Source: Brachionus rotundiformis
Lineage: Eukaryota > Rotifera > Eurotatoria > Ploima > Brachionidae
Direction of reading: 5' to 3'
Assembly (NCBI GenBank): GCA_016802295.1
Contig: JAESIW010000207.1
Span: 327,978 to 391,977, forward strand
DNA: 64,000 nt
Part shown: positions 52,581-62,380 of the stretch, piece after piece
How positions within the stretch are numbered: position 1 is the stretch's first letter
Layout: each line of letters begins with the position of its first letter
Program-made: the position numbers and the translations under genes
The notes under the pieces: generated by a model
The model's input: the letters and a program-made list of their open reading frames with translations, nothing else
Told to the model about the DNA's origin: nothing
The model's database searches: none

Positions 52581-54075
52581 ATTATGCTGTGGGGATCAAG
52601 ATTCCAAGCAGAAGTGCCATATGCCTTTATACATTTTTCGTTTATTACAATGGAGTAATAAACATTTTTTAATTTAAAATTGAAAATAAGTCTTTTGTTT
52701 ATAAATAATATATATTTAGTTAACAGTTATAAAATTATAACTATTAGTTATTCCATTTAAGATTGGTAAAGGCTTAATGGCCTTTTTTAGTGAATAATTA
52801 AATGATAAAATATTAATTTTGTTATAATAATATTAATATGAATGTGAAAATGTCAAGATATTCCATTGATACAAGTCACATTAAAAATTGACCTTGTTTG
52901 TCAAACCATATGAACCATAAATTTTTTCCCATTAAACCAAATTTTGGAAATTACCAGCATATCTTATCTTTCATTTTTGTTATATTGGTGGAAGCAAGTT
53001 TTGAATCAAGGTATATCCATGCCGACCCGTTTTTAATACCTTTTCAAATTTTGATAAAAAAAACATATCTTATTTTCAAATATGAATGAATATTTTATGA
53101 TAGAATAGAATAATAAAATAGATAAATTTTTTCCACAACTAATTTGGCCTGATTTGATTCTTCAATTTAAGATAAGAAGATAAAAATTAAGAACTTTGAT
53201 TAAAAATTTATCATATTTAATTAATTAAGATATTAATAAAAAACATTTGAAATTGATAATTATATTTAAAATGTCACTTCGATTCAACTTCTTCTTAAGA
53301 AAATGGAATAATCATAGAAATAAGGTTTCTGAAAGTGCCAAAAGTTAGACTGGTCATCAACTCGAACTTGCTTCAGATAAGGGCACTTAAAGCATAGGGG
53401 TATAATATGAACAAACTTATCTATTGTAATAATTCTGAATCAATCAAAGTATAAAAAATTTAAAGTATTAATTTAAAAGTTCTAAATCATTACCAAATAT
53501 TTGACCAAAATAGTTTTTTTATTTGATTATTATTTAACTTAATTGTCCCTAATAGACAAATAAAAAGATATTTTTCAACCAAAATTATATTTAATAGTTG
53601 TCTAAAATTATTAAATTTTAAAAATATTCTATTTTATTACTTAATAATTGAAAAATATTAAAATTAACTGTGAACACTGCTACATTTTATGAATTGCTGG
53701 ACACCATAGAAACAGACAAATCTATTTCTAATCCTACTAAGATAGAAAAAATTCATATTTATCTATGTATTAATACATTAAGTGCCTTGATATGAGATTT
53801 AAGTTAGATCTGGTTGGTCAGACAAATTTATGATGAGACGAATGAGCCTTATAAGACTTAAATGAAGGAAATGTAAAGTCTAAACTTCACATGCTAATTT
53901 AACTTTCGCAGCAATATAGACCATTTTAATTTTCAAAGATGGTAGAAATTGCTCTCTAGAGACGCAAATACTAAACACAAAACACCAATCCCCTCATCCG
54001 CGACCAAAATAAATACTAAACAAAAAATTAAGAGAAAATTTTCATTAGAATTTTTTTAGTTAATTTTAAAAAAAG
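52581..54075. other. Long A/T-rich region upstream of trehalase
   Basis: No gene or repeat that I can defend. No TATA box lies at the usual spacing before the trehalase ATG. Confidence 0.4.
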
Positions 54076-55839
54076 ATGAAATTATACAATTTAGTTCTAG
54101 GTTTGTTAGTTAAGGTTATACTAGACAATGTGAACGTGCTGTTCAATGAGCTTAAAAAAATTCAGCTTAGGATACAAGTACCAATGGTGGTGCGCAGAAA
54201 GACCAAAGCAATCGAGAGAAAACAAAGTACGCTACAACAGGCTGAACAGTTGTATTTTAATGAGAAATTTTTGCGCGTAGTCAAACTAGCTAATCAGAAT
54301 GTAGACTCTAAGTCAATAGTGGACAGAGCTACCAAGCGTCCAGTGGAGCAGGTGTTCCGCGCTCTTGAGACACTGGACGAGAACAACATAGGACAAATAG
54401 AAAAATTCATTGATGACTACTTGCACGAGCCTGGCGCCGAGATAACCAAAGCCAAGCTGACCGACTGGAGCGAAGAGCCCAGCTTCATGCGCTCACTTGC
54501 CAACCAAGAGCTCAAACTCTTCTTCAAACACCTCAACAACCAGTGGCTTGACTTGTACAAACAGTTCGACAGCCGCATGCTCCAGGACAATTGTGTGTCC
54601 AGTCATTTGCCCATGAAGTATCCGTTTGTGGTGCCAGGTGGTCGATTCATCGAAATCTACTACTGGGACACCTACTGGACCATTGAAGGACTGCTTGTGT
54701 GCGGAATGCTGCAAACAGTTAGGCAATCCATAGAGAATTTTGTAGAGTTTATCAAAAAGTTCGGCTTCATACCGAACGGGTCGCGGGTCTACTACCTGAA
54801 CAGGTCCCAGCCGCCCTATTTCTCCCAAATGGTCATGAGATACTTTGACTTTTGCATGGAATCAAGCGAGCTAACCAATGAGCAAAAAGAGGATGTGAAA
54901 AAGTTTGTACTTGGCGAAGCGTTGGATTGTATGGTCAAAGAGCACAGCTTTTGGATGAAGAACAGATCAGTGGATGTGAAAATAAGCGATAGACGCTCAT
55001 GTAGATTGAATGTGTTCAGAGCGAACACTACCAAGCCGAGGCCAGAGTCCTACTTTGAGGACTTGCACACGGCCAGCGAACTAAAGACCAGCGAAGAAAG
55101 AGAAAAGCTGTATTTGGACATAGCCACAGCGGCCGAGTCTGGCATCGACTTTAGCAGCAGATGGTTCAAGGATCCCATGAATATGAACTCAATACAGACT
55201 AGTGATTTGGTACCAGTGGACCTGAACGCAGTGATGTACAAGACCGAGATGATTATATCGGATCTAAGCCGGCTCAAGGGCGACTTGGACACGGCGCGAA
55301 AGTTCAAAATGCTTTCGCTCAAGCGCCGCTTTGCTATCAACAAAGTGCTTTGGTGCGCGGACATCAACTGCTGGGCTGACTACAACTACAAGACAGCTCA
55401 GTCCACCGACCATTTCTATGTGTCCAATCTGTCGCCTCTCTGGTTCGACATCAAGCCGCCCAATAACCTAAAAGAGACTGATTTGATCGAGCTGCATTTG
55501 AGCAGTTCGATAGACAGCTACCATGGCGTGCCGTACTCGTTTATCAAGTCGAGTCAGCAGTGGGACTTTCCAAACATATGGGCGCCTAATCAGCACAATT
55601 TGATCGAGTTTATAAACAAGTTTGACAGAGAATTGGCGCTCAAATTGGCCAGAAAGTTTTTTAGCTCAATTTACAAGGGATGGGTGTCAAGCAAGGCCTT
55701 CTATGAAAAGTACAATGCTCACACGCCTGGCGAGCGCGGTCATGGCGGTGAATACGAGGTCCAGTCCGGTTTCGGATGGACAAATGGCGTTATATTTAAA
55801 CTTATTGAAATATTTAAGGATGATTTATTTGAATATTGA
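54076..55839 (+). CDS. TREH: Trehalase (GH37)
   Basis: Alpha,alpha-trehalose glucohydrolase, splitting trehalose into two glucose. An intronless frame of 587 aa, within the family range. The N terminus MKLYNLVLGLLVKVILDNVN is weakly hydrophobic and may be a signal sequence or anchor. Signature 1 is PGGRFIEIYYWDTYWTIEGL near residue 192-211; signature 2 is QQWDFPNIWAPNQH near 495, with Ile where Gly is usual. ESGIDFSSRWF contains the catalytic Asp, and GHGGEYEVQSGFGWTNGV the catalytic Glu and glycine-rich loop. All catalytic positions that I can place are present. G/C content is higher than in neighbouring intron-bearing genes. It lies tail to tail with TPS-TPP; lack of introns in both is notable. 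Confidence 0.95.
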   Translation: MKLYNLVLGLLVKVILDNVNVLFNELKKIQLRIQVPMVVRRKTKAIERKQSTLQQAEQLYFNEKFLRVVKLANQNVDSKSIVDRATKRPVEQVFRALETLDENNIGQIEKFIDDYLHEPGAEITKAKLTDWSEEPSFMRSLANQELKLFFKHLNNQWLDLYKQFDSRMLQDNCVSSHLPMKYPFVVPGGRFIEIYYWDTYWTIEGLLVCGMLQTVRQSIENFVEFIKKFGFIPNGSRVYYLNRSQPPYFSQMVMRYFDFCMESSELTNEQKEDVKKFVLGEALDCMVKEHSFWMKNRSVDVKISDRRSCRLNVFRANTTKPRPESYFEDLHTASELKTSEEREKLYLDIATAAESGIDFSSRWFKDPMNMNSIQTSDLVPVDLNAVMYKTEMIISDLSRLKGDLDTARKFKMLSLKRRFAINKVLWCADINCWADYNYKTAQSTDHFYVSNLSPLWFDIKPPNNLKETDLIELHLSSSIDSYHGVPYSFIKSSQQWDFPNIWAPNQHNLIEFINKFDRELALKLARKFFSSIYKGWVSSKAFYEKYNAHTPGERGHGGEYEVQSGFGWTNGVIFKLIEIFKDDLFEY

Positions 55840-56452
55840 ATTTTTTTTGCTATCTATTTTAATATTTTTGTTTTTAATAAAATTATTTAATTTGTTTTAG
55901 AAAATATTTTTAGATTTTTATTTTTTATTTAAATAGGATTTTAAAAAAAATTCAATTATTATCTTGAGTATGATAGTCAAATAGGATATCCACCTTTTCC
56001 ATAATTTCAATCTTTTAAAAAGGTTGTTTATTTTATTCAAGGACTTGGTTGATTAATTTAGATAAGAGATATCTCTAATTGGAAAAAAAATAAATAAATT
56101 TAATACTTATATGTGTTAATTATTTGTCTTAATTAAAAGCAATTATTGTGCTATTTTCTTTATGGCATAGCTTCGCTTTGGTACATAAAATTTTAAAAAG
56201 TGTGCTTATTTATCATCATGAATGGGAAGATATAATAAAATCATTATGAGTATTAAATAAGATAATTAATAATTGAGATCCATATTTTTATGAATTTAGG
56301 TTTTAGAAAAGACGAAGATAAAATTAAATTATAATTAATAAAGTGAAAAAAAATTTTAATTTTATTTTAAATTTATCTGATTAATTATTATTTTTAGAAG
56401 GATAATTAATTGAATTAGTCAAAAATAGAATTTTATAATTTAAATTATTAAT
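55840..56452. other. Trehalase 3' region
   Basis: AATAAA near 55877 is the probable polyadenylation signal. No gene in the rest. Confidence 0.4.
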
Positions 56453-56617
56453 TCAAACAAAATAAATTAATTCTTTGTCACCATCCTCTTTTCGCAACTG
56501 GGCTTGGTACCAACTTTGGTAGAGTAATGACAGCGCACCTTTCTTCAAGAATTCAGTGGGACGTTCATTATAAACAGCATCATTCATTTGAACATAAGAC
56601 TCGAACGTGGCAACAAT
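56453..56617 (-). pseudogene. Coding-like fragment, unknown
   Basis: A minus-strand stretch open for 55 codons, IVATFESYVQMNDAVYNERP then TEFLKKGALSLLYQSWYQAQ and LRKEDGDKELIYFV to a TGA at 56455-56453. It is G/C-richer and looks coded. No start codon in a good context and no clear acceptor. Plus-strand frames at 56628-56859 overlap the region just upstream and are equally unassigned. Probably the end of a dead element or of a lost gene. Confidence 0.3.
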
Positions 56618-56859
56618 TTAGACTAGCTTGAAATCACAAACCAAGCGATTTCTGTTCCGAAGTGTCGTCTACCTGCAGAGAGTTAGGAATTCAGCGACAC
56701 CCTCATATGACAAAATTTGGACAAAGACCCGGACCCGCCATAATCGTCTCCAAATTACATGTGTGTCTGACACCTGCGGATTGCCATTTACTGAATTTTT
56801 CTCTAAAATCATCAATCACTTTATTAAAGCTTAAAATGTTTTTGAATCTAACTTTTTAA

Positions 56860-57510
56860 TTGGAATACACATAAAAATTTTATTTGGAATACATCTCTTT
56901 TATTAACCTAACCTTGTGTCCAAATCCTAATCCAATCGAGAACTTAATTTAAAAATTAAAATCATTAGTAGTGGTAAAAAATAATCCTTTTTAGAAAGAT
57001 TTTTTTTCATAGTTGATTATAAAGAAAAACAGGAAAAAATAAAAAATAAATTATAATTATATATTTTATTACTAGTTAAAAAATTTTAGGGGTAAGGTTT
57101 AGGTTTTTTTGTTTTATCCAAAAATATGTAATTAAAATATTTCATTGTTTAATTCCGTTGTGGAAATCTTCAACTTTTTTTCATCTTTAAAAAACACTTC
57201 CGCCATCATCGGGTAGGCAACAGGCCAAAAACTTTTATTATACTATTTCCAGCATCTTTTATTTATTCAACGAAACTTTTTTCCTTTTTTCTCTTATCCT
57301 TGTCTTATTCTGTTATCGTTTTTTTCAGCCTTGTTTCTTCGATCTTTTCCTTCATCCATTTTTAGCTCACTTACACAACTCATTTTTCAGCTCACGGAGT
57401 TTCATAATTAAAATTTTTTTAACACAGTATGCATATCTTTTAACAAAGCGAACGGATTTTGATTATTCGTCCAGTAAAACCATGTTAAATTTTTAGAAGT
57501 AATTCATATA
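56860..57510. other. Spacer left of the fold-back element
   Basis: A/T-rich, nothing recognised. Confidence 0.35.
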
Positions 57511-59100
57511 ACGGGTGTTCAATAATAAATGACCGTTTTTGTTTTCTAGAAAAAAAATATGTTCCAGTCAGCCAAAATTGCTGAAATTTTATACTTATAA
57601 ACTAACACCTTTCTTGTTAAAGAAATTGGTGTTTTTAGCTTTCCAACTCTATTTATACGGAAACGGGCCCTTATCACCTTGACCGACTTTTGACTAAAAA
57701 TGTCCTCGAAGTTTTGAATATTAAAAATTTTTGATATACACCTTTTCTGATGCCAAATTTAATGCTGATTAAAATGAGCCATAGATCATTTCTCTATTAT
57801 GTTCCGTTCGGAAAAAATCTTTAAAAAACCGCAAAAAAATGACCACTTGGTAAAATTCTTAAAAATTGCTGTTTTTTGCTTCTTTTTGCTATAACTTTCA
57901 ATAGAAACATTGGATCTGAATAAAATTTTACACAGTCATACATCACTAAATAAGCTTTAAATGAATATAATAAATTTGTGGGTATCACTTTTTGTTTGAC
58001 CAAGGACCTTTATATAAACCAAAATTTGGTAATCCATTTTTAAGAATGTATTGACCTTAGTACTAAAAGTTAAATATTTAAAAATTATCTCAAGTTAAAA
58101 GCTAAATAAATCAGGTTTCTAAAAATATATAGGACTAAGTGGTGGTACTTTGGATTTTTGAAATTAAATTAACTAAATTATGCTTTTGTCTTGAAATTTT
58201 TTAAATTTAAAATTTTGAATTTTGAACTAATTTAAACCTTTTAATTACATTATTTTCTATCAATTATTAAAAAAAAATTTTCAATATATATTTCAAAATG
58301 GTTAAAGTATGTTTACTGTTGATGGTGGATTAAACAAACAGAATCAATTGATAGAAAATAATGTAATTAAAAGGTTTAAATTAGTTCAAAATTCAAAATT
58401 TTAAATTTAAAAAATTTCAAGACAAAAGCATAATTTAGTTAATTTAATTTCAAAAATCCAAAGTACCACCACTTAGTCCTATATATTTTTAGAAACCTGA
58501 TTTATTTAGCTTTTAACTTGAGATAATTTTTAAATATTTAACTTTTAGTACTAAGGTCAATACATTCTTAAAAATGGATTACCAAATTTTGGTTTATATA
58601 AAGGTCCTTGGTCAAACAAAAAGTGATACCCACAAATTTATTATATTCATTTAAAGCTTATTTAGTGATGTATGACTGTGTAAAATTTTATTCAGATCCA
58701 ATGTTTCTATTGAAAGTTATAGCAAAAAGAAGCAAAAAACAGCAATTTTTAAGAATTTTACCAAGTGGTCATTTTTTTGCGGTTTTTTAAAGATTTTTTC
58801 CGAACGGAACATAATAGAGAAATGATCTATGGCTCATTTTAATCAGCATTAAATTTGGCATCAGAAAAGGTGTATATCAAAAATTTTTAATATTCAAAAC
58901 TTCGAGGACATTTTTAGTCAAAAGTCGGTCAAGGTGATAAGGGCCCGTTTCCGTATAAATAGAGTTGGAAAGCTAAAAACACCAATTTCTTTAACAAGAA
59001 AGGTGTTAGTTTATAAGTATAAAATTTCAGCAATTTTGGCTGACTGGAACATATTTTTTTTCTAGAAAACAAAAACGGTCATTTATTATTGAACACCCGT
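57511..59100. mobile_element. 1,590-bp fold-back element with 755-bp inverted arms
   Basis: Bases 57511-58265 are repeated as the reverse complement at 58346-59100, as far as I can read without mismatch, around an 80-bp unique spacer (58266-58345). Both ends read ACGGGTGTTCAATAATAAAT, and a TA dinucleotide flanks each side (before 57511 and after 59100). A TA target and a terminal ..GGTGTTCAA.. recall mariner-type ends. The 60-codon frames at 57821-58003 (-) and 58608-58790 (+) are the same sequence in the two arms; they have no features and are probably not genes. It looks like a non-autonomous fold-back transposon, though an assembly or snap-back artefact must be excluded. Confidence 0.88.
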
Positions 59101-59320
59101 TAGTATTGCACAAAAGTTTAGACGCACTAGTTTTTTTCATAAGATTATTTCGTAAGACATAAAAATACTTAATTTTGTTTAAAAAATATATCAAATAAAA
59201 AGATATTTTTAATTAAACTAATTCTGCTCTTCAAATTGATATAAAATACATGATAATTCGATATTACACTTAGCTGAAAAATTGAAATAATTTTGGACAA
59301 AAGTTTAGACGCACATCATT
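59101..59320 (+). mobile_element. Tc1-like end with direct repeats
   Basis: Right next to the fold-back element, TAGTATTGCACAAAAGTTTA continues GACGCACTA. The core ACAAAAGTTTAGACGCAC recurs at 59298-59315, about 188 bp further on. A pair of direct repeats at this spacing is the inverted-repeat/direct-repeat end of Tc1-like transposons. The opposite end and a transposase were not found, so it is a solitary end. Confidence 0.5.
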
Positions 59321-60028
59321 TATGTCTAATTAAAGATTGATTAATTAACTTAAATGGATTTGTAAATGTCTTAATTGATTATATAGATAGTAACTAATTC
59401 ATAAAATACTTAAAATTTAATAAATCCTTTATTAAAATAAAATATATGAACAGTTAACAAACAACGTTAACTGTTAGGCCCAAAATATGGTTTGTACATA
59501 GAAAGTAAAGGAAAAAGAATTGGAATTTATCTATCTGTCACAAACTTACAGCGTTAGACAGACTCAAAAGATTGGTGTGGAAAAAATTGTTGTAGCTTAA
59601 GATTTTTTTAAAAAGAAAGCAAAAGTTAAAGTTAAAATAAATAAATTAATTGAATTAAATTAATTATTTAATAATTTTTATTAAATTAAAATTAATAAAA
59701 TATTCAGTAAAATGAAAAATTCAAATTGAGCGAGCAAAAAAAAAATGAGATAAAATTTGCCATTGTAAAGTAAATAATAAAATACATCCTTAGACTTTTG
59801 AAAAGTTTATTTAATTTAATTTAATTTAATTAAATTTAAATTGATAATATTCACGATAATAATCAGAAAGCCAAGATTAAGAAAAATTAATAAAATATAA
59901 ATATAAGTTTTTTTTCTTTTTATGTTGGATCCTTGTGATAGCCTTGTCAATTTCTGATCAGATTTACATAAAATGATAATAAATCAAAAATAAAAAAATA
60001 AAATTCTTAGAAAAATAAAATCTTAAAT
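59321..60028. other. TPS-TPP 3' region
   Basis: A/T-rich 3' side of the minus-strand TPS gene. TTTATT motifs near 60011 and 59807, read on the minus strand, can act as polyadenylation signals. No gene. Confidence 0.35.
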
Positions 60029-62335
60029 TTATCGGGAACGATCTCTTTTTACCAAGCCTTGGCTTCTTCTCTCAGTCGGTGTTGACAGTGAATATTTCTT
60101 CTTGCTTTCAGCATACTCCACGGCCCATTCGAGAAAAACGCGCACAGCGTCCGGATTTGGCAGTCTGTGCGAAGCATGGGTCCTGATATTGGGCTTGCCA
60201 ACCCTGAACGTGATGCCGAGACCAGCCAGCGCTCGCATGGCATCCTCATCTGTCTCGTCATCACCAATGAAAATGGTTCTTACATTGTCGGCCCACGTGA
60301 CACCGTGCAGCCTTTCCAAAATGTTGTACACGCCGCGTCCCTTGTCCCAGCCGATGGAAGGCCGGGCCTCGACAGTGCAGTGGCCGTTCAGGGCCTGGAA
60401 GCCGTGCTTTTGGATTATTTCTTTGGCTCGCTGTACCATGGTTGGTCTCAGACTTGGATTGGTGTCCCTCCAGTGAAAAGTGACATGATACTTTTTCTCT
60501 TCTATCCATCCGCCATAATGGCACACATTTTCCTTCAGCTCGGCAGCCAGCTCGGGCACCTTGTTCTTGAATATGATGGCCTGTTCGTTTTCTTCCTCGA
60601 TTCCATTTGCCAATTTGAGCTCCATGCCGTGACTGGCAGCCAAATTTATGTCCCTCAAGGTGACCATTTTGCTCAAATTTTCCATCGACCTGCCGGACAA
60701 GATGCACACATCGACAAGCTTGAAGTCAATCAATTTTTGCAGCAGGTCTTTGACTTCATCGGAGAGAACGGCCAGGTCTGGATGTGGTTTTATGGGCACC
60801 AGAGTGCCATCGTAGTCCAATATGACAGTGAGACGGTAGCCGCGTATTAGCGGGTCTAGCCAAGTCTCAAAGTCATACAGGTTGAGTGATTGCATCTTCT
60901 TGACACTGTCAATTAGGTCGACGGCGTCGAAGAACGAGTCGCGCCAAGTGTCCAAGTTGAACAGCCGCTCTCTGGTCTGCAAAGCATTCATTCTTAGCTT
61001 TCTCTCATGGTACTTCATGTCATAGGCGTTCTTAATGGTGTCTGCGAGCATTTCCTGCTCGAGCGGATTGACCAGCAAGGCTTCGTGCATTGTCTCGCCG
61101 GCGCCAGTGAACGGCGACAAAACCAGCACGCCAGGATCGGCTATTTGACACGCAACATACTCCTTGGCAACCAAATTCATGCCATCTCTGACCGCTGTGA
61201 TAAGAGCTATGCGAGCGTCGCGGTAGTAGCCAACCAGCTCGGCCTGAGGTATGTTGTTGTAAATGTACTTGATGGGCGTCCATTCGGCGGTGCCGAATCG
61301 CCCGCTTATTCTTCCAATTTCTCTCTCAAGCTCGTCTTTTAAGTTACGATAGTCGTCCACATCTGTGCGCGACGGAACTGCTACTTGGAAAAAAACCACT
61401 TTTTCTCTACACTCTGGATACTTTTCCAGAAATCTCTCGTAGCCTCTAGCGCGGTGAATAATTCCCTTGGTGTAGTCGAGCCGGTCTACGCCGAGTATAA
61501 TGGTCTCCTTGCAGTGAAAGGGCTTTGGCGCCACCTTGGACATGCTTTCGAACCAATTGTAGGGTATACCAAGAGGCAGTGCGCGCACTATTATTGTCTT
61601 ATTGCCATACTCGACCAGCATTTCTTGTTTGTCAATTCTGGAACCGAGAATGTGGTAGCAGCACTCGATGAAGTTGATGGCGTATGTGTTGGTGTGAAAG
61701 GCGATCAAGTCGCAGCCCAGGAGGCCCAGCAGCATCTCGTTGGCCCACGGATTCAGCCGGAATATGTCCCACGACGGAAATGGAGTGTGCAGAAAGAAAG
61801 CTATCTTACAATTTATATTTGCCTCGTCAATCATGTTCTTTAGCATCATTGGCATCACCATCAAATGGTAGTCGTGCACCCATACCAAATTGTTTCTGTC
61901 ATTTAGATCTTTGAATTGTTTGACAGCTTCGAAAGCGGCCGTGGCGTACTGTTCGTTCACTTCCAAGTAAGAGTTCCAAAACTCGGACTTGAACACGGCC
62001 AGGGTTGGCAACGAGTGAATGAGCGGCCACAGAGAAGCGTTGCACATTCCATTGTAGAACGCTTTGTAGATTTCGTCAGTGTAGAAGATGGGTATGATTT
62101 GGGAGGGCTCAATGCCGTGGGCGATGGCGCTCGGGTCCTTGCTGCCAGGAAGCTGCATCTCTTTGGTGAACTCTTTGCCAGCCCATCCGACCCAGAAGCC
62201 CTTGCATTTGATTACCAATGGCGCCAGTGCGGTTACCAGACCTCCGGCCGAATTGGTTCGCACCGGGTTGCCAGCCTCATCCAAACTGATCACAAACGGC
62301 AGCCGATTCGACACAACAACCAATGATCTAGACAT
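60029..62335 (-). CDS. TPS: Fused trehalose-6-phosphate synthase/phosphatase
   Basis: Makes trehalose from UDP-glucose and glucose-6-phosphate through trehalose-6-phosphate. Intronless, 768 aa from MSRSLVVVSNRLPFVISL at 62335; the longer frame upstream begins at GTG and contains the TATA box, so it is not used. GT20 synthase domain at about residues 1-480: SNRLPF, NSAGGLVTALAPL, WVGWAG, VWVHDYHLMVMPMML, FFLHTPFPSWDIFR, GVDRLDYTKGI, RDGMNLVAKEYVACQ, and LSPFTGAGE. HAD phosphatase domain at about 510-740: VILDYDGTLVPI with the nucleophilic Asp, DVCILSGRSM, HGMEL, WDKGRG, and FIGDDETDEDAMRAL. All catalytic motifs are present. Basic C-terminal tail. G/C-richer than its surroundings. Forms a tail-to-tail pair with trehalase. 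Confidence 0.95.
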   Translation of the reverse strand: MSRSLVVVSNRLPFVISLDEAGNPVRTNSAGGLVTALAPLVIKCKGFWVGWAGKEFTKEMQLPGSKDPSAIAHGIEPSQIIPIFYTDEIYKAFYNGMCNASLWPLIHSLPTLAVFKSEFWNSYLEVNEQYATAAFEAVKQFKDLNDRNNLVWVHDYHLMVMPMMLKNMIDEANINCKIAFFLHTPFPSWDIFRLNPWANEMLLGLLGCDLIAFHTNTYAINFIECCYHILGSRIDKQEMLVEYGNKTIIVRALPLGIPYNWFESMSKVAPKPFHCKETIILGVDRLDYTKGIIHRARGYERFLEKYPECREKVVFFQVAVPSRTDVDDYRNLKDELEREIGRISGRFGTAEWTPIKYIYNNIPQAELVGYYRDARIALITAVRDGMNLVAKEYVACQIADPGVLVLSPFTGAGETMHEALLVNPLEQEMLADTIKNAYDMKYHERKLRMNALQTRERLFNLDTWRDSFFDAVDLIDSVKKMQSLNLYDFETWLDPLIRGYRLTVILDYDGTLVPIKPHPDLAVLSDEVKDLLQKLIDFKLVDVCILSGRSMENLSKMVTLRDINLAASHGMELKLANGIEEENEQAIIFKNKVPELAAELKENVCHYGGWIEEKKYHVTFHWRDTNPSLRPTMVQRAKEIIQKHGFQALNGHCTVEARPSIGWDKGRGVYNILERLHGVTWADNVRTIFIGDDETDEDAMRALAGLGITFRVGKPNIRTHASHRLPNPDAVRVFLEWAVEYAESKKKYSLSTPTERRSQGLVKRDRSR

Positions 62336-62373
62336 TTTGGTAAAAAAATTTCTATCTAAAAATGGGTGTATGT

Positions 62374-62380
62374 TATATAA
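62374..62380 (-). promoter_or_regulatory. TATA box of TPS-TPP
   Basis: TTTATATAA on the minus strand about 40 bp before the ATG at 62335, the same spacing as in the FYGG and peptide-precursor genes. Confidence 0.5.

Noticed and set aside
52041..53089. Small plus-strand frames (62-63 codons)
   Set aside because: Short, with no conserved features; the first overlaps the start of a minus-strand retroelement fragment.
57821..58790. Two identical 60-codon ORFs in the fold-back arms
   Set aside because: They are the same DNA in opposite arms, A/T-rich, with no motif and no promoter sign; chance openings are likely.
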